From: Ascidia mentula
Taxonomy: Eukaryota; Chordata; Ascidiacea; Phlebobranchia; Ascidiidae
DNA length: 64,000 bases
Direction: 5' to 3'
Assembly: GCA_947561715.1 (NCBI GenBank)
Contig: OX387197.1
Location: forward strand, 21,726,266-21,790,265
Each line of letters starts with the position of its first letter. Positions within the stretch are counted from its first letter, which is position 1. The notes beneath the pieces are model-generated. The model was not told the DNA's origin. It made no database searches and saw nothing but the letters and a program-made list of their open reading frames with translations. Made by a program: the position numbers and the translations under genes. This document shows, one piece after another, positions 61,760-64,000 of this stretch.

Positions 61760-62432
61760 TTTCCACCGACCGAATATTAATCATACACCAACAACAAAAG
61801 TTACACATTAACTGCCATTAGTTTTCTCTCAGTACCACCGGAAGTTATGATCGAAAAAGTGTAATTTTTTAATCAATAGTGATTAATATTCTGAAGCGTA
61901 AACCTCTTTAACTACAATTGCCCGCTCTTTAACTGCATTAGCTCGTTGTTACGGGCCATAACTCAAACAAAATCGCACGTGTGAATATACTGCAATGAGC
62001 AATGCGTTTGCATTCACTGACCATTAATCATTCTTTCTGTTCAACTTCCCTGTTATCACTGAGGTTTAGCAAGTTTTTTGCCGGTTTGATGATTTACTTC
62101 TGTGTAATAGTCTGGTATTAATCAATGTTTTCATTGTTGCAGGACTGTCAGCGTCAAAATCTCAGCCACATCACGCCCCCAAAAGCGGTGCCACGCCCCT
62201 TTTTAAATGACACTTTGTGGTCGAGTTTTTGGAAAATAATCACGCCTTCAAGTCCGCTATGTTTGAAGCCATAAACGTTTACTCGCAAAACCCATGAACA
62301 GTTTGCTAATGAAAAGCGCTAAATGTCGATACCAACGAGAAGGCTACTATAAAATTAAAATAAAATAAAAAAATAAAAAAATAAAATTTAATGAAATCGC
62401 GAAAATTAATTTGGAAACAGAACATGTTGTCT
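61760..62432. other. Intergenic region between SPR and the SLC16-like gene
   Basis: SPR promoter side and 3' flank of the transporter gene, with an (AAATA)n-type low-complexity run at 62350-62390. No gene is supported. Confidence 0.4.
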
Positions 62433-64000
62433 TCATATTGCCTCCACTGCCGTTTCGGGACGATTGTTCGTTTCGTTCGAAGAAATCTTTGAGTTAATAA
62501 GTGGAATGTGCAGAAGAGCGGAAATTGCGGCAAAAATGGCCGCAGCAATAAATGCAAATCTCATTTCACCTGTGATGTCCACAAATGTACCTAAAATACA
62601 ATGATTTAAACGATACGGTAATGAAACAAGGGGTGTTGGACGTTTACTTTTTGGCTTTCTGACAACAACGCTACAAAGTTTTATTTGCATTTGCAAGAAA
62701 ACTACTATGAACATTAATATTTTTTTGTGTAGTCTATAAATGCCCATTTAAACAAACAACGTCTTCCTTTTCCGTAGCCACGTAGTAAACTTACCGATAA
62801 GTGGAACAATCGCCGACCCAAACAACCCTGAAATGAATCCTACAGCTGTATATCCCCAAGTCACATTGTTCTCTCCAACAACGTTGACAATCACTGTTAC
62901 GTACATGGTGTGAACTGATCCTGACGCAATACTGTAAGCCACGGTGTTGAACAGCAAGCCGACGTAACTGTTGACGAACCACACCGAGGCCAAGACCACG
63001 CCGGTTAGAAGTTGGGTAATAATCAAAACCCAAACGGAATTGATGCCTTTGCAGTCGCCGATGGCTCCAAAGGCGACACGGGCAAAGATGCCGACGATGC
63101 TGTACGTTGATAAGACAATAGATGCTGTCATTGCGTCCACGTTCAACACCTCTTGGGCAAATGGAACCACAAACCGAAGGTAGATGCGCAACCCGCCGTA
63201 AACGCATAAAAATACGGCGCAAAGCAGCCAGATTTTAGGTAGCTTTAACATCTGCATTCCCGAATCAATAAATACAGAGCAAGAGTTTTTAGATTTTAAA
63301 TTCTCCTGGCTTTTGTCCGTTTTTAGTCGAATCGGTCTAAATAATGCAGAAGCCACAGCGATATTAAACGCAATTCCACCAAATAGCAGCATTCCTCCGC
63401 GCCAGCCGTACGAATCAATGCAATACTGTATCAGGGGAGCGAGGACGAGTGTTCCTATTGCTGAACCAGTCTGCCCCAGTCCAACAGCCAGGAGCCGACG
63501 CTTCGCGAAATATCGGACAGTGACAACGTTGGTAAGGGTTGCGAAGACTCCCATAGTGAAACCTATCATCAATAATAGTGATTACATGGATTGATGTGGC
63601 CTGCGCACAATGTATGTATAAGTCAACATGGCTTGAAACTTGCAGACGGTATTATAAAAATTATATTCCCACATGTTAACGTTCATTTGGTAACACAATA
63701 ATAAAAATAATTATAATGAGCCTACCAATATTCAGTTTTACACTTTTGTGTTTAATACTAACCCGGCACGGTGCCTGCTAACACAAAGATAGACCATTGG
63801 TGTCGTCCAAAGGATGCCACAGATATAGCGACGCCACTAGCAACAGATACCAACATTCCAGTGCCGCGATATCCAAGCCATCCGACAAGACCCGGGGTGG
63901 CTAAGTCTGTAAACATATTGTACTTTATACAATGAGGCAAAGAATTCCGATGCGTTCAGGTATCGTAGTCTACTTACCTTTGGACCCTTGCACAATTTCA
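62433..64000 (-). CDS. SLC16-type monocarboxylate transporter (5' part outside window)
   Basis: Minus-strand exons 62433-62590 (last), 62795-63562, 63763-63906 and the edge of a further exon at 63978-64000; phases agree at each junction. The major-facilitator features are visible. Several transmembrane segments alternate with short loops: GFTMGVFATLTNVVTVRYFAKRR, GLGQTGSAIGTLVLAP with YGWRGG (typical of MCTs), LLCAVFLCVYGGLRIYL after a long central loop, GIFARVAFGAIGD in the second half, and a short hydrophilic C-tail (NNRPETAVEAI). It is a plasma-membrane transporter of monocarboxylates or related substrates; the substrate cannot be told. The N-terminal exons are off the right edge. Confidence 0.85.

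Overview
The window looks like chordate-invertebrate DNA, most likely an ascidian (Ciona-like) genome. It is AT-rich, its genes are compact with short GT-AG introns, and it carries animal-type single-copy genes (PRPF38A, MTREX/Mtr4, a DAZ/Boule family member, sepiapterin reductase, an SLC16 transporter). The organism is inferred from gene style and recollection of the families; no database was consulted.

Left part (1-28,000): a rearranged segmental duplication. A unit containing (i) a two-exon gene of about 294 codons that I do not recognise, (ii) 3' exons of a PTGR1-like (prostaglandin/leukotriene B4 reductase) gene and (iii) a diverged antisense paralogue of gene (i) occurs as copy A (1 to about 5,960) and copy B (about 7,350-10,200 continuing at about 20,808-24,812). 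The first part of the unit occurs again inverted (copy C, about 25,456-27,605). Further inverted pieces at about 5,975-7,330 carry PTGR1-like exons on both strands and a 33-bp-periodic coiled-coil coding fragment. Copy B is split by a young, 10.6-kb Ty3/gypsy-type LTR element (10,202-20,807) with two 782-bp LTRs, gag, pol, and an env-like region preceded by a small extra membrane-protein frame. It is treated here as a fossil.

Middle part (28,115-43,067): three well-supported host genes: PRPF38A (+, 8 exons), a type II membrane O-fucosyltransferase-like enzyme (+, 3 exons), and convergent MTREX/Mtr4 (-, many exons). Their introns hold small hAT-like MITEs.

Right part (43,068-64,000): a LINE ORF1-like fragment and an inverted pair of about 110-bp repeats precede a BOLL/DAZL-like RNA-binding protein gene (+, 6 exons, 225 codons). 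Its second intron, about 9.5 kb, splits the RRM and is filled with a decayed composite repeat array. The array has multiplied a canonical RFX X-box palindrome (GTTGCCATGGTAAC and variants, six copies) and a conserved 53-nt hairpin (six copies). Then come sepiapterin reductase (SPR, -) and the 3' portion of an SLC16-type monocarboxylate transporter (-), which runs off the right edge.

The host genes are unrelated in function: two RNA-processing factors, one glycosyltransferase, one germline RNA-binding protein, one pterin-synthesis enzyme and one transporter. Nothing suggests an operon. The most unusual content is the fold-back duplication cluster with its unknown gene family, the LTR element with extra envelope-region frames, and the X-box/hairpin array inside a germline gene.
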